Shown here piece by piece: positions 25,901 through 40,900 of a stretch of DNA of 64,000 nucleotides (position 1 is the stretch's first letter; every line of letters begins with the position of its first letter). The notes beneath the pieces were generated by a model. The model did no database searches. It was not told the DNA's origin and saw only the letters and a program-made list of their open reading frames with translations. Location: assembly GCA_013400115.1 (NCBI GenBank), contig VXBP01010324.1, positions 2,921 to 66,920 on the forward strand. The letters run 5' to 3'. Both the position numbers and the translations under genes were made by a program. The DNA comes from Rhinopomastus cyanomelas (lineage: Eukaryota; Chordata; Aves; Bucerotiformes; Rhinopomastidae).

Positions 25901-28900
25901 CAGGCTTTTAAGTATAAACAAATAAATCAGCTGTTAATGATACAAATTAATTAGCAGTTAATGATAATACGGGTTTCTGATGTTACAGTGTCATTACCGT
26001 CCACGTATTATCCAGCTAGGCACCAGCTGGACTAGCCAAAGGAGATTATGGTGATGACTGGAGAGTTCACTCACGGCCAGGCAGAGCTCAGGCATCTTTA
26101 AAAGAACAACAGCAATAGCTAACTACTGAAGAACAGGCATAAAGGGCATTTGTTTTATTTGCAAATGAGTACATATCTATCCCCTAGAAACACAGGCAAC
26201 ACAAACCCTCAGAGGAACTGATCTCAAAAGAGATTACATGCATCAAGATATTTCTGCATCACACCCGTAGTTAAGGCTGCTAAATGCCATTTTACAGCAG
26301 GGTACTTGAGATCAGATTGGCTTTAATGACTTTTTATCAGCTTCACGCAATCATTTCTTCATTTTCTTTTAAAAGTATAGAAACATACAGCTCTTTCAGT
26401 AACTGTAAGATTAAATCCAATACAACAGTCTTGCTGCAGAAGGGGACAGGCAAGAGCATCACGTGACAAAAACCCTTCTCAGGATATTAACCGTCTCCTA
26501 CATCTCTCACAAATTCACAGTTCCCATTTTGTTCCTAATACATTTTCAATCAGTAGTTTTCTAATATGTCAACCTTCAAAACAAGTTTATTGAATATTAA
26601 GTTGCAGTTTTATAAATCTAGTAAATTTATGGAGTTACCTTTGTATCCCAGTCTTTTATACTTATCAGAAGTTGTATGAAAAAGGACTGAAAATCCACCA
26701 AAGGAACTTGCTTTAGCTGTTTCTCCAAGCTTATTTTAAATAGCAACAGAAGCAGCAGAAGTATTTCTTGATCACTATATCCACCTTGAATTACTGTTAT
26801 ACAGAAATCTAGAAACTTTAAAAGAAATTAATAGCATTAACATCTAAAATTTGCTTCGCATTCTTGAAGCAAGATTAGAACCTAAGTTACAGTATCACAG
26901 TAATGATAAGGTTGGAAAAGACCTTAAAGACCATCCAGTCCAACCTAAATCCAAAAAAAACCCAGTAATCCTAATATCTAGATCATGCCACTCAGAACCC
27001 CGTGCAGCCTAGTTTTTCATCCTCGCATTAAAACATTCCTCAAATGATTGTTCTTGCAACACTTGCGTACCAATTTCTTCTCATCTCCTAGTAACTGCAC
27101 TCAGTTGGCTCGGGTTTGTTCAGTACCTGCTGGAAGCTCATCTTTTGACCACGGCAATAGTCCTCAGACATTATGGGAGTAGGAAAGATCGTTCTCCATT
27201 GCACAGAATCCTCATCTCACTGAATGCAAGACTGAAAGACTTTCTAAATACACAGGTAGTACTGAAAACATAAGCGATTTTCCCCCACTCAAGTATTATC
27301 ACACAGGTTGCTAACAATGTGGGAATGTAAGCTGGAACACAGAAGGTTCCACATCAACCTGAGAAGGAACTTCTTCCCAGTGAGGGTGACAGAGCACTGG
27401 AACAGGCTGCCCAGGGGGGTTGTGGAGTCTCCCTCACTGGAGATGTTTAAGACCCACCTGGATGTGTTCCTGTGTGACTTGGTCTAGGTGATCCTGCTGT
27501 GGCAGGGGGATTGGACTAGATGATCTTTCGAGGTCCCTTCCAATCCCTAATGATTCTATGATTCTATGAATGTGTACAAAGTGAGAACACATTAATCAAG
27601 AGATGCGTATTCTGTCCCTAGTGGAGATACACTAAGTGGCTCCTCTTGAATTAAGTGATTCTATAGTTCAAAATCTCTAAAAAAAGTTAGGAGGTTTTGA
27701 CTACTTCCACAAGGAACTCTGAAATCAGTTACAAAGCCAGTATTTTCACTATACAACCTTTAATCACTGAGAACTAGCCTGTGAAGTGTGAGCACTCCTT
27801 TGGTCCATGGTGTTATGTGAAACAGAAAAAGGAACATTTTGCTTCCCAGGAGAGTCAGTCACAGGTCTGCCTGTTCTCCATGACCTCCCACCTCATTTAC
27901 TTTGTGCTGCACAGACTAATCATACTGCTCTGAGACCTGCACTAACCTACTGAGGCAGCTTAAAAGCTGCAGAGCTAAAGGATCACAGAACACTAGGCAT
28001 TGGAAGTGACCTCAAAAGATCATCTAGTTCAATCCCACCGCTATACCAGGATCACCTACATCAAGTCACATAGGAACATATCCAGGCAGGTTTTAAATGT
28101 GTCCAGAGGAGGAGACTCCACAACCCCCCTGGGCAGCCCCTTCCAGCACTCTGTCACCCTCACCGTGACAAAGTTCCTTCTCTTTTTTTATGTGGATTCT
28201 TATTTATGTGGAACCTGCTATGTTCTAGCTTACACCCATTGCTCCTTGTCCTATCATTAGATGACATTGAGAAGAGCCTGGCTCCATCATCCTCACACCC
28301 ACCCTTCATATGCTTATAAACATTAATGAGGTCACCCCTCAGTCTCCTCTTCTCCAAGCTAAAGAGACCCAGCTCCCTCAGCCTTTCCTCATAGGGTAGG
28401 TGCTCCACTTCCTTCATCATCTTTGTGGCTTTGCACTGGACTCTCAAGCAGTTCCACATCCCTCTTGAACTGAGGGGCCCAGAACCAGACACAATACTCC
28501 AGATGTGGTCTCACCAGTGCAGAGTACAGGGGAAGAACCTCTCTCCATCTGCTAACCACCCCTCTTCTGATCCACCCCGGGATGCCATTAGCTTTCTTGG
28601 CCACAAGAGCACACTGCTGGCTCATAGTCATCCTGCTGGTCACCAGGACCCCCATTTCCCTTTCTCCTACACTGCTCTCCAACAGCTCAGTCCCCAACCT
28701 ATACTGGTACCTGGGGTTGTTCTTGCCCAGATGCAAGACTCTACACTTACCCTTGTTATACTTCATTACATTGCTCTCTGCCCAGCTCTCCAGCCTGTCC
28801 AGGTCCTGCTGAATGGCAGAACAGCACACTGGGGTGTCAGTGACACCTCCCAGCTTTGTGTCATCAGCAAACTTGCTGACAGTGCTCCCTAATCCCTCAT

Positions 28901-31900
28901 CCAATTGAGCCTGCAATAATTTCTGCTGAATGTGAAGCTGAAATCCTAGTATAGCATCTACTCATGAAACATATCCAGGACAAGGTTAAAACACAAACGG
29001 TTTGGCTAAAAACAAAGACACCCTCTCCCTCAGCACAACAACAAAAAAGAGAAAACCCCAACAAACACAAAACCCCCATCGCACTAACTGGAGTTCTCAC
29101 CTTGATTACATTAAGTAAATTGTTTTCTGGCAGTCTGGAGAAGGCTGGACTGGCTCCTCTTGGCTGTTGCTGTCTGGCTGTTTCTTGCATATGGCTTCCA
29201 ACAAAAGAGACAGTAATCTGAGTTACAAATCAGTGATTTAAAAGCCCACAAAGGTTTATTTGCCTAAAACTGAAGAAAAAAAAACCCTGCATGTTTCAAA
29301 ATGCCTTCAATTCAAAACAACCCTCAGTTACCCAGCAAACAGCCATATCTATCTCACCTTGTAACCAATTGCTTACAATTCTGCCCAGCTATTTAGCCAA
29401 CAATCCCTGTAAACTTCTGTTAGGAAGGTGCGGGACAAAGGACAATGTTCTGGTTCCTGACTCCTTACCCGGCAGGCACTGTTTAAAGTTCTAACTACTC
29501 TTACTAAGACCCAAGATGAGAATGCAATGAGTACAGCTTGATGGGAGGGAAGGGAAGTAAAGGAGAAGCTTCTGAGTCTACATTGTATGCACAAGAGTTG
29601 TTTTCCACGAGATCTAAGCAATACATATCAAAAGGAAAACACTTACAAAATATCACGTTCGCTAAAGCTGGGTTGAAGATGCTGCAGTGGAAAGAGAGAT
29701 CTAAATGTAACACCCATATTGACTAAAACAGCTGACACATCAGCTAGTGAAGGAATCCATGGCCTAGACTGCTCATCATCAATGGAAGCTACAAGTAAAA
29801 GACATGAAAAGGATTAGTTTTAAATTTAGTTCATAGCACTGGTTCCTTTTAAGGAAAAGGTTCCTTTTAAACAAACTTCTAGCAGCTCTCACCTCAAGAG
29901 CTGGTACACTGAATGGTATGCTTTATTTTCAGAACAAGGCAGGAGGAGAGGTGGAAGTAGTCTCACACAGTATTTTAACATTAGAGAAGCATCTTGTGTA
30001 TGTGATAGGTGAATAACAGTCTCCCTACTGGCCCTCATAGCAATCTTTCATCACAAAGAGCAGGCTAAGCAAGGAGGGAACATTTACTTTTACAAGAACA
30101 CATACATTATCATTCCTTATAGGTACAGCTAGGAGTGTTACAGTGGGACTAGAAGTGGAACTAAGATTTGAAAACGGGCAAGATTTCTAGAACAAAGAAT
30201 TCACTTTGATAGAAATAAGCAATGCTCCTGCACAAAACAGTTGATTTGTCTGATGACTTGCATCTGAAAATCCACAAACCACAGGACACTAAACTAGCAA
30301 GGCAACACCAAACTACATGCAGTGTTTTCTAAATGAAAACAGAAGGCACAACTCTGTATTCTGGTCAGTTTTATGCCAGACTTAGGTTTTTAAGAAAAAA
30401 AGAAAGAATATAATGGAACACAACACTCAAGACACTGCAGGTTCAGATCTCAGTACTCAATTCAGTAAAAGAACAATAAAGACACATCCTTAGTTAAGCA
30501 CCGGAACAGAACGTCTCACTAGTTTAAAGACACCACAGTGGGCAATTCTGAAGTGATTCAACAGCTTTCCAGGAGCAACTTTAGACTGACCATGGAGCAG
30601 GATCAAACAGAGATCTACTGGGATCTCTCCAAGCCTTAATTCTTCAAATGTTCACTTATAAGGCTGAACTGTTCATTTATAATCAAGTGTAATGGCAGCA
30701 AAGCACAAAATAAAGGAGACTACAGTGGCTCTCATAGCAGCTCAGCAACTGATTTCAAACAAGATGCAAAGTACAGGGTATAATTGGGAGGATGGACTCA
30801 AGTAAATACTTCAAGAGAGCTGCATTACTTCAACAAAGTTAACTGGAAGGCTTAAATTAATTTGTGACTTTCGATGAATCCAAATAATGTGAAGACACTG
30901 AGAATGTACAAAAACTTGCACTGGAGAAGTATTTGAACACAGATGAAGGAAGACGAAACATACAAGATGGATGCAGCAGTGGGAGTTGAAGCAGATGCTT
31001 CAAATTGTTTTTGTGCAGGTGAAGGATTCCTTTCAATTTACCTGGAAAGTACATGACAGTGCCACACCTGGGAATAACCATGTGAAAAACTGCTAGTCCC
31101 TAAGCTATGAAATCAATGTCTGCATCTTCCAAAGAAAGAGACAGAGCAAGCTTTTGAGCAGACTGGGGTCCTCTCAGGTCCACTGTATTTGTGAAATAAC
31201 AAATGTAAGTTTAAAAGGCTCTGTACCAGATGCACTTCTTTGCAAACACATGCCAGGACCACATCCTGTGGTACAGCTTGCACATTCTCAGAGAAGGGCA
31301 ACTGCTAGCATTTGTGCATTGCATAACTAACTGAGGAGCCAGATTCATGCCAGAATCTCAAACAGAGCTAGTGTCTTTTATTTCCTCCCCAGTGTCTTTC
31401 TATAGGAAACAGAAGAGAAATGCCTTCAGTTCAGGTGGTAATTTTTCCATCCTTCAAATACTTACCATTTTTTAGTGTTATCTCCATCAATCTGTCTAAA
31501 ATCTGGGCCGAAACACAACAATCAGGATGAACAGACATCATCTGAGGACAGAACAGAAGCCACATGTCAAACAACAAGTTCCAGGACAGCAGCGGTTGAA
31601 AAGAATTGAAAAGAAAGAAAAAGAACAAAAAACCAAACCTAAACCAACTCTAATTCAAAATACACAACAGAGAACAGAATATTGTGAATACTGATTATTT
31701 CAAGCAGTGCACAGATGCTACAAATAGTTTAAAATAACTATTTGCAGTATCAGAAAGCTGTAAGGCCCTGTTGAAGCTTTTGGTTCTAAGCAGGTAAGAG
31801 AATGGAAAGTCTGATATATCCCTTTGGAATGTATTTGCATCTGCAATCAAATTGAACTCTAGGAGCAGGGGCAACAGACTGAATTACCACCTTTTTGCAT

Positions 31901-34900
31901 TCATGGCCAAGTTGAACACACACAATACTAAACAGAAACTAGGGCTTGTTGTTTTTCATAGAAGTCTTAATTATAAAAATGTGACTACAAAGTACAGTTC
32001 AGGAGCCCTGGACTTGACTAACCCATCAAAAAAACCCTTATTGTGATCCCCTGAAGTGCTGGACAATTTCTGACTCTGTAAGGAAGCTGAATGGGCTCAC
32101 ACTTCCTCCTTATTAGAGGAATACCAGGGCTCACAGAAGGGATGCAAGGCTGGAGGGAAGGACATGGAAAGCAAAACACTTCCCTTTAGGCCAAAGCACA
32201 AAGCCAGTCAACAGACCCAGACTGTGATTTCCCAGGGGTCCAGCTTTCTTTTTTCTTTCAGGAGCAGCTAGAATGTGGCAAATTAACAACAGAAAGAAGA
32301 TTGGAAAGGGGCATTTTTGCAAGTAAGAGAACAATGTAAATTCCTGGGGATTTAGAAACTGACACAGCCATCTAGAAAGCAGCCAGCCACCAACATTTCC
32401 CTGAGCAGTATCGTGTATCAACCTTTTCAAAAGAAAAATTGTCAGATACTGCAGGTGTAGAAATTAAATACTTGTGACTTGGTCCACACTACTATGTCCA
32501 GAAGTATTCTCACGTAGCATGCACTCTGCCCTTTTCAAATACAAGTGAAGACAGATGCAGGTATGCATGTTTGCAGTCACTCAGTGGGGAGAAAAAGCTG
32601 CTCCTAAGTGTTTTACCCCCAATGACAACATATCTCAGACTGGAGAACAAATCAGAAACCAGAAAGAGTTTTTTAAATTTAAAAGCTGTTAACTTAATCT
32701 AACAAATTTGCACATTTATTCTGATTATTCCTGCTGCAACTGGCTTCCAGGAAGAATATTATACCTGGAAAGACTGCATGAGTAGTACGGTCTTACCTGG
32801 AAAAGCCACTTTTGAATTGGTATGGGACACGAGACACTACTAGCAGAACTCAGAAAACCATTAATAGCTAGAAAAAGCTGCTGTGTTACACCAGAACTGT
32901 AAGACAAAGCAGGGATGGGGGAAAAGGAGAAAAAAACTAAAAATCAATTGGTGGTGGAATCGTCGTTTTCACAAAACCCTAAGAACTTCCCCACCCCAGA
33001 GATTACCATCAACAGCTAACAAAGACCTGAACATCAAAACATATGTAATTATTATGCTTTTACCTAAAATATTAAATTAATATACAATTACAGAATCACT
33101 ACGGATTGGAAGGGACCTTGAAAGATCATCTAGTCCAATCTGCCTGCAACAGCAGGATCACCTAGACCAAGTCACACAGGAACACCTCCAGGCAGGCCTT
33201 GAACATCTCCAGTGAAGGAGACTCCACATCACCCTGGGCAGCCTGTTCCAGTGCTCTGTCACCCTCACTGGGAAGAAGTTCCTTCTCAGGTTGATGTGGA
33301 ACCTTCTATGTTCCAGCTTACAACCACTGCCTCTCGTCCTATCACTAAATGATATATAAATTATTATGTATATAAATTATTATATAGATATTATTATACT
33401 TAATAATAATTAAAGCTTTTGCATTATTTAGAACAACTAACTTTATGTCCAGAACACAGTACATAATTTGAAAAACGTTTGGGTGACTAGAGTAACAGCA
33501 TCAAACAAACATTATTTGCACTACTGTACCAAGTACCATTACGCCTGATACACAAACAGGCTGCTACGGCCAGTGAGACCAGTGAATAATATTTTTTTTA
33601 CCATCTTTTGACCTTTGACATTACTTTTAGAAGAGAAAAAAACCTTTGTTTGAAATTTTTTAAATAATGTCTTAATGGAGAGTCTGGAGATAAACTAAAG
33701 CAATTAAAATCAAACAGTCTGATCTCACTGTGCACATTTGTGAAGTGCAAAAAGTAGCTGCTGGAAGAACAGAAAATATGTATTTTTATTATTGACTTAT
33801 TTTAGCTTTAGTTTCCTTTAGAAAGTCAGGTACCTCACAAGCAGCTAAATAGACAATATCCAATTTCCAGTATTTAGTCTCCTCTGTAAATTAGCTCTTT
33901 TGAGACATCTGTGTCCTCATTTCATCCCTTTAACTGTGTGAGGGGGTACTTCATCAACATGGCTCTTATCTCCTGCACTCTGCTTCTGAGCTAAGGATGC
34001 AACAATAACACCTACAGGTGTGGTCTCTGCATCCTGCTCAATACGGATTGAGGGGAAACAGATAACAGTACAATAGCCAAGGGGTGACTTGAGCAATAAG
34101 CTCAAGGCAGGTTTGGTATGTAGCTTTGGCTATGAGTCAATCGTCTTACCTCCATAAATAGCGGGCAGCCCAGGAGCCCTTTGGGCTCTCACGAATGACA
34201 GCTGGCTGCTAGAACCTTCTCTTGGGCAGGGACCCCTAACCAGGAGAATTCTGTAAGAGGCCGAGATGTTCCTTGCCACAGCAGATCCTTGGTAAGCGGC
34301 CAATAGCTACAAACACTTTGCAGCTTCATTAAGGACATCTTAAAGACTGTCTTTTGACAGCCTTGTCCAACCCTGTTCTCCATGCAGTAAACAATCCAGT
34401 GTACCTTGCCATCAAATCTTGTTAGAAAGTCACATTTACTGGTCAAACTTCGTTAAATCAGCGTTTTGTATCAACAAATATGTCATTACTTCTCTCTTGT
34501 GAGTGAGATGTATAAATCCATTCACTACAACCTATCTAACCAAACAAGTTGCTTGGAAGTCATCCATGTGCCAACTGGACAGCCGGTACATGCCAGCTGT
34601 ACCAACCAGGCAAAGTGTATTAAGCAATTAAATCATAATTGTCTTCTACAAGGGCTGATTCACTTAATTCTCATTCCTCCAGTCACTGATTTACAAGATA
34701 CTTTTAAAGTTTATTTTTGTGATCCTTAAAACAATACTAATAGGGAGGCCTGAAGCCAAAGAAGTGTTATCGCAAACATCACTTCAAGAGGAGAAGCTAT
34801 GCGCCTCCTCTTCACATGTATGTGCCACCCACAGCAGTACATACATGTGACTACAGAAGCCTTTAAGATAAAATTAATGCTCTTATTCCCTGATAGGATA

Positions 34901-37900
34901 AAATGTCAACTGAAACGACCAGGATTTGCACGTCTGTATTAGGCAAGGACTTGTCCAGTTAACCAGCAGCATGGCAGCCTCAGAGTACGAATTGCTATGA
35001 GTAACAGAACAGTTGCTTATGCTTACACACAGACCAGACACACTGCCAGCTCAGTGACTGAACCTAACAGATGTCAGAAACCATGACCTTCTGTAATCTT
35101 CATTAGGTGGAGCCCTGCGTCCCAGGCCCATTCAAGATGAAAAGTCTTCCTGGAAGTCTTTCAGCAGACGTAACACAACATTCCATTGGTCATGAACCAG
35201 TTTATCACAAAGATCCTCTTTCTATCTTGAGACAGTTAGGCTTTTGTTCACTATAACCTTTCACTTCTGCATTTGTCTTCCACAAACCAGTCAGATCATC
35301 AGTGCAGCCAAACACAGCAGAAGGCCAGATGAGGCCAGAACACCTGTTATTTCTCCTTATGTCTCATGTAGGATATTTTCCTACCCTGAGTGACTGATTC
35401 CATGGCTTCTCCAGTCAGGTGAGCCTGCTCTGGCAGGGGGATTGGACTAGATGATCTTTCGAGGTCCCTTCCAATCCCTTATGATTCTATGATTCTAACT
35501 GCAGAGGAGGAAATAAGACAGTTTCAAGTAACCACTGTTATTGTAAAGCTAAACCAGAAAGGAAAATTCCAGGGAAAGGGCATCAGTCTTGCCTATTCAG
35601 AGGTCATATGCAAGCAAGATCCTGTTTCATCTTAAAAACTTCTAACATTGAAGAAAATCCTACAAGTAAACATGATTGAATGAAGTATATTCTTACCTAA
35701 GGAGGAGCTTTTCTGTGGGATTTTGAGGGATGAAGTAAAAATTCCTCAAGTCAAGGTCATGTTGATTGAAGATTCTCCCAGAGGTTGATAAATCAAATAT
35801 ATCTTCTCCAGGGTGGTAGTCAGGTATGGCATGAGTTGTTACTGAAAATCTCTTTATAAACTCCCTGCAAAATTCCAAACTGCTTTATGAGAAAGCTGAA
35901 TTGTTAAAATAACACCCAAGAAAATCACCCAACCCCAAAAGATGATAAAGACAGCATATTAAGAGTGCTAACAACAAATGACAGAAAGATATACTAGGTA
36001 AAAAAAGGCTAGAAAAACAAAGAACTAAGTAGAGTTGGATTTGAAGTTGTATGGACCTGTGTTCTTCTGAGAGATCTTCATTTGCATTGGCATTCTCCTC
36101 ATCATCGCCGTCTGAAAAATCAGTTTCACCCCCTTGTTTGTCTTCCTGTAACCGCTTTTCTAGTTCATCTGTCCTGAAATGGAAGTAGTATCAGAACATA
36201 CCACCACTTGGTGCTAGTATTTACAACAGAACTTAACCTCTGAATGCAACCCCAGGAGTCAGTAGCCAATTATGTATGGCAAAAACATGCAATGACATAG
36301 CATCTCTGTAAAAAACTAGCAGCTAGCTATTCCAGGAGATTAAGTGGATGTTTTCTAAAACCTTATGGATTTCCAGTAGCACAATGAATCACTAGTTCAT
36401 CAGAGACAAATACACTCAACCAACTTGCAAGCAAATTTTTTTTGTAATTGCCTGAAGCCGTTTATATTTCAGTATAATTTTTAATGCCATACACGTTTTA
36501 TTTGTTAAACAGTATTAGTTATAGGAGCAGATAGTCAGCCCATAGTTACTTGGGTCAGACTGTTATACCAACAGTCTACTCAACTTTGGAAACCAAAACT
36601 GAGCGACAAGTGCCTTTGAATAAAACAGTACAGTTTACAGAAATATTTCTGTTTCACGCTGGACCAGCAGCTGCCAGCTGACTCAGTGATCTGTAATGGA
36701 GGCATCAGTAAATTTAGTCTGGCTCTAGACACATGTATCACAAATCACTCATCATTGCTTTGAAGGAGCCTGTCATTCAGCTTTTACAGTTTAGCCACAG
36801 TTGTAGGTCTCATCATATATATGTTAGTGGTATCTACAGGCAAAGCTTAGCTTGCAGAGATGAAGCAAATCTAAGCTTCCTACAACTCCATCCCAAACTT
36901 TTCACAGCAGCTTTAAGAGACACACCTTTTAGATTCTTCTTTCTCCTTCAAGAGATGTTCCAAGCTATTCACATATGACACCTGGCTATCAACAGGGGGC
37001 TTTGAAAGCTGTAAATGAAGAATATCACAAGCTATTAATTCATTTTTAGACAAATATCAAAATAGAAAATATTCCCAATTTTAATTATATTTTTACTTAA
37101 TGATAAAAATCTCAAAGGAGACCCTGAAAAACAGGACAATTACTGGTTCAGGTTTTTCAGTCCCTCGACAGTTTTACGTAATGTTCAGTCACTGATTTAG
37201 AAATAACCATACTTGCACAACAGATCTGAGCAGCAAAGTAAGTCTCTGCTTTTCTCTCCAGGGCTCACCTCCAGTTAGTCTTCACAAAATGCATTAGCAG
37301 CAGAAGCCTTTAACTTCACAACTTCACTACTATCATCAAGACCCTGGGAATCCTCGTTTTCATGCAAGAGGGAAGAAACTCCAAGAATTACCTGGCATCT
37401 CTATTACTTCAGAAGTCCATAGAGGGCAAAGCACCAGTGTCTGCTAAAATTACCCTCAAAAATCAGACAAAAATTTCCAATCAAAATCCTAACACAACAT
37501 CGAACTAACAAGCTAATAAAAAGAATCACAGAATTTCTCTGGTTGCAAAAGACCCTTGGGATCATCAAGTCCAACCATCTGCCCTACCTCACAAGTTCAC
37601 CCCTAAAGCATACCCCTTAACACCTCATCCAAACAGTCTTTAAAACACATCCAGGGATGGCAACTCAACCACCTCCCTGGGAAGTCTGGCACTTGGCCTT
37701 ACTGAAGCTCCTGCCATTAACATTGGCCCATTGCTCCAATCTATCCAAGTCTCTCTGAAGAGCCTCCCTACCCTCTGGCAGATGAACACTCCCACCTAAC
37801 TTGGTGTCATTTGCAAACTTACTAATGATACACTTTGTCTTTATCGAGATCATCAATAAAGATGTTAAACAGAGATGGTCCCAACATTGAGCCCTGAGGC

Positions 37901-40900
37901 ACAGCACTTGTGACAGGCCATCAGCTGGATTTAACTCCATTAACCACCACTCTTTGGGTCCATCCATTCAACCAGTGTTTTATCCAGCAGATTTGTCCAA
38001 GCCATGAGCAGCCAGCTTATCAAGGAGAATTCTACAGGGAACAGTGTCAAAGGCTTTTTGAAAGTCCAGGTAAACAATATCCACAGCTCCTTCATCCAAT
38101 AGTTGGGTCATCCTGTCACAGAAGGAGATCAGGTTCGTCAGGCAGGACTTGCCTTTAATAAACCCATGTTGACTGGGCCTGATCCCCTTGTTGTCCTGTA
38201 TACCTTTACTTATCCCACAAGATCTTCCCTGTTCACAAGAAGCAGGTCCAAGAGGGCATCTTCCCTGGTTGGCTCCCTCGCCAGTTGTGTCACGAGGTTA
38301 TCTTCCACACACTCCAAGAACCTTTAGGACTGTTCTCTTTCTGCTGTGTTATATTTCCAGCAGAATACTATAAAACGAAGCGGCACGTAAAGTCTTAAAT
38401 CACCAGCAAAGTTAGTTTTTCAGTAGCAAGTGTTTTATTCCATCAGCAGCACATCTGAAGTGTTTTACAGCCACAGTTTAGTTCCTTAGACAATTGTGCC
38501 CCTCAATCACCACTTTCTTGAATTGCGAGGCTCTTGCTAGTGACAAGGCTTCTTCCTATGACCTCAATTACAGAACACAGTTCAGTAAAAGTGTATCTTC
38601 TCATTAGTGATTTTCTACTACCCAAAGGTAACAAAAGTTAAATAACTTAGTGCCCACTTGCTAACAAAAAAGCCAATTAATACAATGTTAATTATGGGAT
38701 TCAGAGAGATCTTTCATTTGTAACAACAGCATGTCTTTACATGGGAAATCTTGTGGGAATGCTGAAGACCTCAACCTACTCTGTACCTGGTGATTATGTC
38801 TAAAATAAATTCAGCACAACTGAAGAACCAGGATTTTATTCCTATATGCACATATGCCCCTTCTCAGAGAGGAGAGAGCTAGTACATGGCAAAAAAGCAT
38901 GGTCATGGAAATTCTGGGGCAGTTCTTAACTCTTTGATCTTACTTGGCTATTAATTATGCACAAATAGGACAGGCCAAATGTTGTGGTCATGCACATGTT
39001 CCACAAATGTTTGATTTAGGCCATGTCTTTATCAGTCTCAACCATTAATTACACAGACATGAGGGTAACCATTGTGGAAAATGTATGTAGCCACAGAAGT
39101 CTGATCTACCACGTACCTGCATAATGAATCCTGAGGGCAGACAAAAAAATTATGGCTGTTGTCCTGATTTGAACTAGAACAGAACAAATTCTGTTCAGTG
39201 ATTTAACTTCAGAGACTGAACTGAAAAGTAAACACATTTGTGCACACTATCTGCTTCTACAAGAGATAACACTTGAGGTTTACAGTTACTGCCAAAGGCT
39301 GGGTTACAGAAAGACTCCTGCTTATACCTGCTGCTATGGAGACCAAGGTCAGTGCTGAATCCTCTGTACCATGTTGAAATGCAGTAAGTGAGAGGCTGCA
39401 TCTGTGGAGCAGACAGGAGAGCAGACAGGACCCTACACTGACCAACAAGCTGGTTCCACCCCATATGTGCCATATTCAGCGTAATTCTGAAGGACCACAA
39501 GGGCCTGCTTCTCTTCTTCAACAGCCACTGTCTGAGAAGGTCTGTCTGTTTTGGACAATCCAAATTAATGCATTCCTGAATCTAGTTCAGAATCTAGCTT
39601 CTGCATCTGTTTTTCATCTACTGCAGAGTCCAGTATGTGGTTTCCCCAGTGCCTGGTCACAGCGTCAGTGGTGACAGTGACTTAACTGCCCTTAGGGAGA
39701 GTGGGTTTGCTATTGGTTTTGGATATATTTAATTTCATTATTATTTTCATTAAAGCCATTTTAATTTTCTTTTCCAATTCATTAATCTCTCTGCCTTATT
39801 CCTTTTCTCTTCTCCTTTGGGAAGGCAGCAGGGTTAATAGAGTGGCTGTCATTCACCTAGCAGCCTCAAACCCTGATGGCCTTTCAGCATCTACCTATGG
39901 AGATAGGAACTCCGTCAACAAACTAATTCACAGATTGTAAAAAAGAAGGACCAAAGCATTTATAGAGGTGTTTGTTTTCTACAGTGAAGAACACTGGTGG
40001 GCTGACCCCAGCCAGCAGCTGAGCACTACAGCTTGTTCATGACCCACCCGGTGGTGTTGGGGAGTGAGTAACAATAAGAGCAAGAAACCTCATAGGTGAA
40101 GACACAGTTTAATAAGTGAAGGAAGAGGAGATAAGGGAGAAAAGAAAAAGCAATGCAAAAGCAATCATGTAGCACCTCCTAGAAGCATGATCAGCTAGAT
40201 TCCAAGTAATGACTACATGCTTCGTTCTGAGGCAGTGTGGCCTAGATTTTCGGGTAGTGAGGTGGATTGTGAACTGGCTACAGGGTAGAAGTCAGAGAGT
40301 GGTGGTCAATGGGACAGAGTCTAGTTGGAGGCCTGTATCTAGTGGAGTGCCCCAGGGATCGGTGCTGGGACCGGTCCTGTTCAATCTATTCATTGATGAC
40401 TTGGATGAGGGATTGGCATGCACTATCAGCAAGTTTGCTGATGACACAGAGCTGGGTGGTGTCGCCGACACCCCTGCAGACTGTGCTGCCATTCAGCGAG
40501 ATCTGGACAGGCTGGAGAGCTGGGCTGAGAGAAATCTAATGAGCTATAACAAGAGTAAGTGCAGAGTGTTGCATCTGGGCAAGAACAACCCCAGGTACCA
40601 GTATAGGCTGGGGACTGACCAGTTGGAGTGTAGTGTAGGGGAAAGGGACTTGGGGGTCCTGGTGGACAACAAGANNNNNNNNNNNNGTGAGGGTGACGGA
40701 GCACTGGAACAGGCTGCCCAGGGGGGTTGTGGAGTCTCCCTCACTGGAGATATTCAAGACCCGACTGGACGGGTTCCTTTGTGACTTGGTTTAGGTGATC
40801 CTGCTGTTGCAGGCGGATTGGACTAGATGATCTTTCGAGGTCCCTTCCAATCTGTAATGATTCTATGATTCTATGATTGCTGCATGTGACACTGCGTAGC

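Noticed and set aside
29195..29217. Upstream CTCAG acceptor for SLF2 exon 12
   Set aside because: Using it puts exon 12 out of phase with exon 11 and reaches a stop before the conserved LPENNLLNVIK block; the GGAAG acceptor at 29195-29196 fits.
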